A stretch of DNA of 6,668 nt, from positions 1-6,668 of the forward strand of contig CACXDR010000094.1 of NCBI GenBank assembly GCA_902766415.1. The letters are read 5' to 3'. The stretch comes from an uncultured Lachnospiraceae bacterium (GTDB lineage Bacteria > Bacillota_A > Clostridia > Lachnospirales > Lachnospiraceae). This document shows, one piece after another, positions 6,274-6,668 of this stretch; the stretch's first letter is position 1; each line of letters starts with the position of its first letter. Both the position numbers and the translations under genes were made by a program. Below the pieces are notes generated by a model. It worked only from the letters and a program-made list of their open reading frames with translations. It did no database searches and was not told where the DNA came from.

Positions 6274-6302
6274 ATTATATCCTCTGGAAAAAAGGGGGGA
6301 AA
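6274..6302 (-). promoter_or_regulatory. Candidate sigma70-type promoter for hydrolase-regulator unit
   Basis: A perfect TATAAT (-10) is at 6279-6274 on the minus strand. The hexamer 17 nt upstream is TTTCCC (6302-6297), a weak match to TTGACA. The spacer contains C6T6 on this strand (A6G6 at 6288-6299 on the plus strand). Predicted transcription start is near 6267, leaving about 80 nt of leader before ATG 6185. The weak -35 suggests help from an activator, possibly bound at the inverted repeat just upstream. Confidence 0.55.
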
Positions 6303-6307
6303 TGCTC

Positions 6308-6354
6308 AGACTGCACAAAGTCGCAATTTAATTTTTGTGTATTTCATGCAGTCT
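6308..6354. promoter_or_regulatory. Operator-like inverted repeat upstream of TATAAT promoter
   Basis: AGACTGCA (6308-6315) and its exact reverse complement TGCAGTCT (6347-6354) face each other, and the match continues as CAAA versus TGAAA-type sequence (about 10 of 12 positions). The half-sites are 39 bp centre to centre, about four helical turns, with an AT-rich middle. It ends about 6 bp upstream of the -35 position, a normal place for an activator or a looping repressor. Which protein binds is unknown. Confidence 0.45.
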
Positions 6355-6406
6355 CTCTGCTATCCGGGCAGAATCACACCAAACCACACATTTCCACTTA
6401 TACGGG

Positions 6407-6443
6407 AGGCCGGCGGGCGCCTCCCCGGCTTTCCCGCCGGCCT
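6407..6443 (-). other. GC-rich 11-bp perfect stem-loop
   Basis: AGGCCGGCGGG (6407-6417) and CCCGCCGGCCT (6433-6443) are perfect inverted repeats around a 15-nt loop. They lie downstream of the DUF1667 stop. No T tract follows on the minus strand. It may be the 3' end structure of the upstream transcript. Confidence 0.5.
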
Positions 6444-6454
6444 TTCCTGTCCCT

Positions 6455-6470
6455 CCGGCATTCCTGCCGG
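6455..6470 (-). other. Short hairpin with GGAA loop after DUF1667 stop
   Basis: CCGGCA (6470-6465, minus strand) pairs with TGCCGG (6460-6455) around GGAA. It lies 12 nt after the DUF1667 stop codon and 11 nt before the larger stem-loop. Together the two may form a tandem 3'-end structure, though neither has a U run. Confidence 0.45.
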
Positions 6471-6482
6471 TCTTCCCTAACG

Positions 6483-6668
6483 TTACGCCTCCACCGTGTC
6501 GCTCGCGACGATATCCACGCCGCAGCCCGCGATGTTCTTCACGATCACGTCATAGCGCTTCACCGGCGCCTTCACGACCGTTTTCTTAAGGATATCCATG
6601 CATGTGAAGAGAAGCTCCTTCGGGACCGGCTTTTCGGAACGCACCGGCAGGAGCGGCTGGTCCGCCCC
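6483..6668 (-). CDS. DUF1667 (COG3862) protein, C-terminal part only
   Basis: The frame is open from the right edge to a TAA at 6483-6485, giving the last 61 residues. The pattern PVRSEKPVPKELLF (8-21), MDILKK (24-29), VVKAPVKRYDVIV (31-43) and NIAGCGVDIVAS (45-56) matches the C-terminal half of DUF1667 proteins as I remember them (PV-T--PIPKE, VKAPVKIGDVI, GTGVDIVAT). The usual N-terminal CxxC pairs would be beyond the window. In Clostridia and Thermotogales such genes often sit beside GlpA/LhgO-like FAD oxidoreductases, as a small partner of unknown function; those genes would lie to the right. A 225-nt gap with hairpins and a new promoter separates it from the hydrolase, so it probably belongs to a different transcript. 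Confidence 0.82.
   Translation of the reverse strand, partial: GADQPLLPVRSEKPVPKELLFTCMDILKKTVVKAPVKRYDVIVKNIAGCGVDIVASDTVEA

Noticed and set aside
6407..6470. Possible REP-type repeat or mobile element end
   Set aside because: The two hairpins are unrelated in length and loop, occur once each, and have no transposase or target duplication nearby.

Overview
The window is GC-rich bacterial DNA in which all six recognisable genes lie on the minus strand. Ribosome binding sites of the AAAGGAG type about 7 nt before ATG, short intergenic gaps, a cytosolic gamma-glutamyltransferase-family enzyme, an EutH permease and a DUF1667 (COG3862) protein together suggest a high-GC member of the Clostridia (Bacillota), perhaps a gut-type Lachnospiraceae or relative. 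This placement is inference; no rRNA or other marker gene is present.

Read in the direction of transcription (high to low coordinates), the right edge carries the last 61 codons of a DUF1667 protein (6668-6483). A 225-nt intergenic region follows. It holds two GC-rich hairpins, an inverted repeat that looks like an operator, and a perfect TATAAT box whose upstream spacer contains an A6G6 tract. Next come an isochorismatase-fold cysteine hydrolase (6185-5478) and, 60 nt later, an AraC/XylS-type regulator (5417-4542); these two are probably co-transcribed. A 260-nt region then contains a hairpin just after the regulator stop, three copies of an 11-bp repeat (TSTGTGCCGGT-like) and a long stem flanked by A5 and T5 that should terminate transcription in both directions.

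Beyond the terminator is a second transcription unit: a sodium/solute symporter-family permease (4275-2893), a leaderless gamma-glutamyltransferase-family Ntn hydrolase (2829-1105), and then eutH, encoding an ethanolamine permease (980 to the left edge, C-terminus cut off). Strong hairpins separate permease from GGT and GGT from eutH.

Taken together, the centre looks like a small regulated module for importing and cleaving an amide-type nutrient: a dedicated permease, an intracellular GGT-family amidohydrolase, a second amide/C-N hydrolase and a regulator. The GGT keeps its catalytic threonines and carboxylate-binding residues, but two positions that bind the glutamyl alpha-amino group in E. 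coli GGT are substituted, so the true substrate may not be an ordinary gamma-glutamyl peptide. The neighbouring EutH allows, but does not prove, a link to an ethanolamine-containing compound. No mobile element, CRISPR array, tRNA or rRNA was seen.
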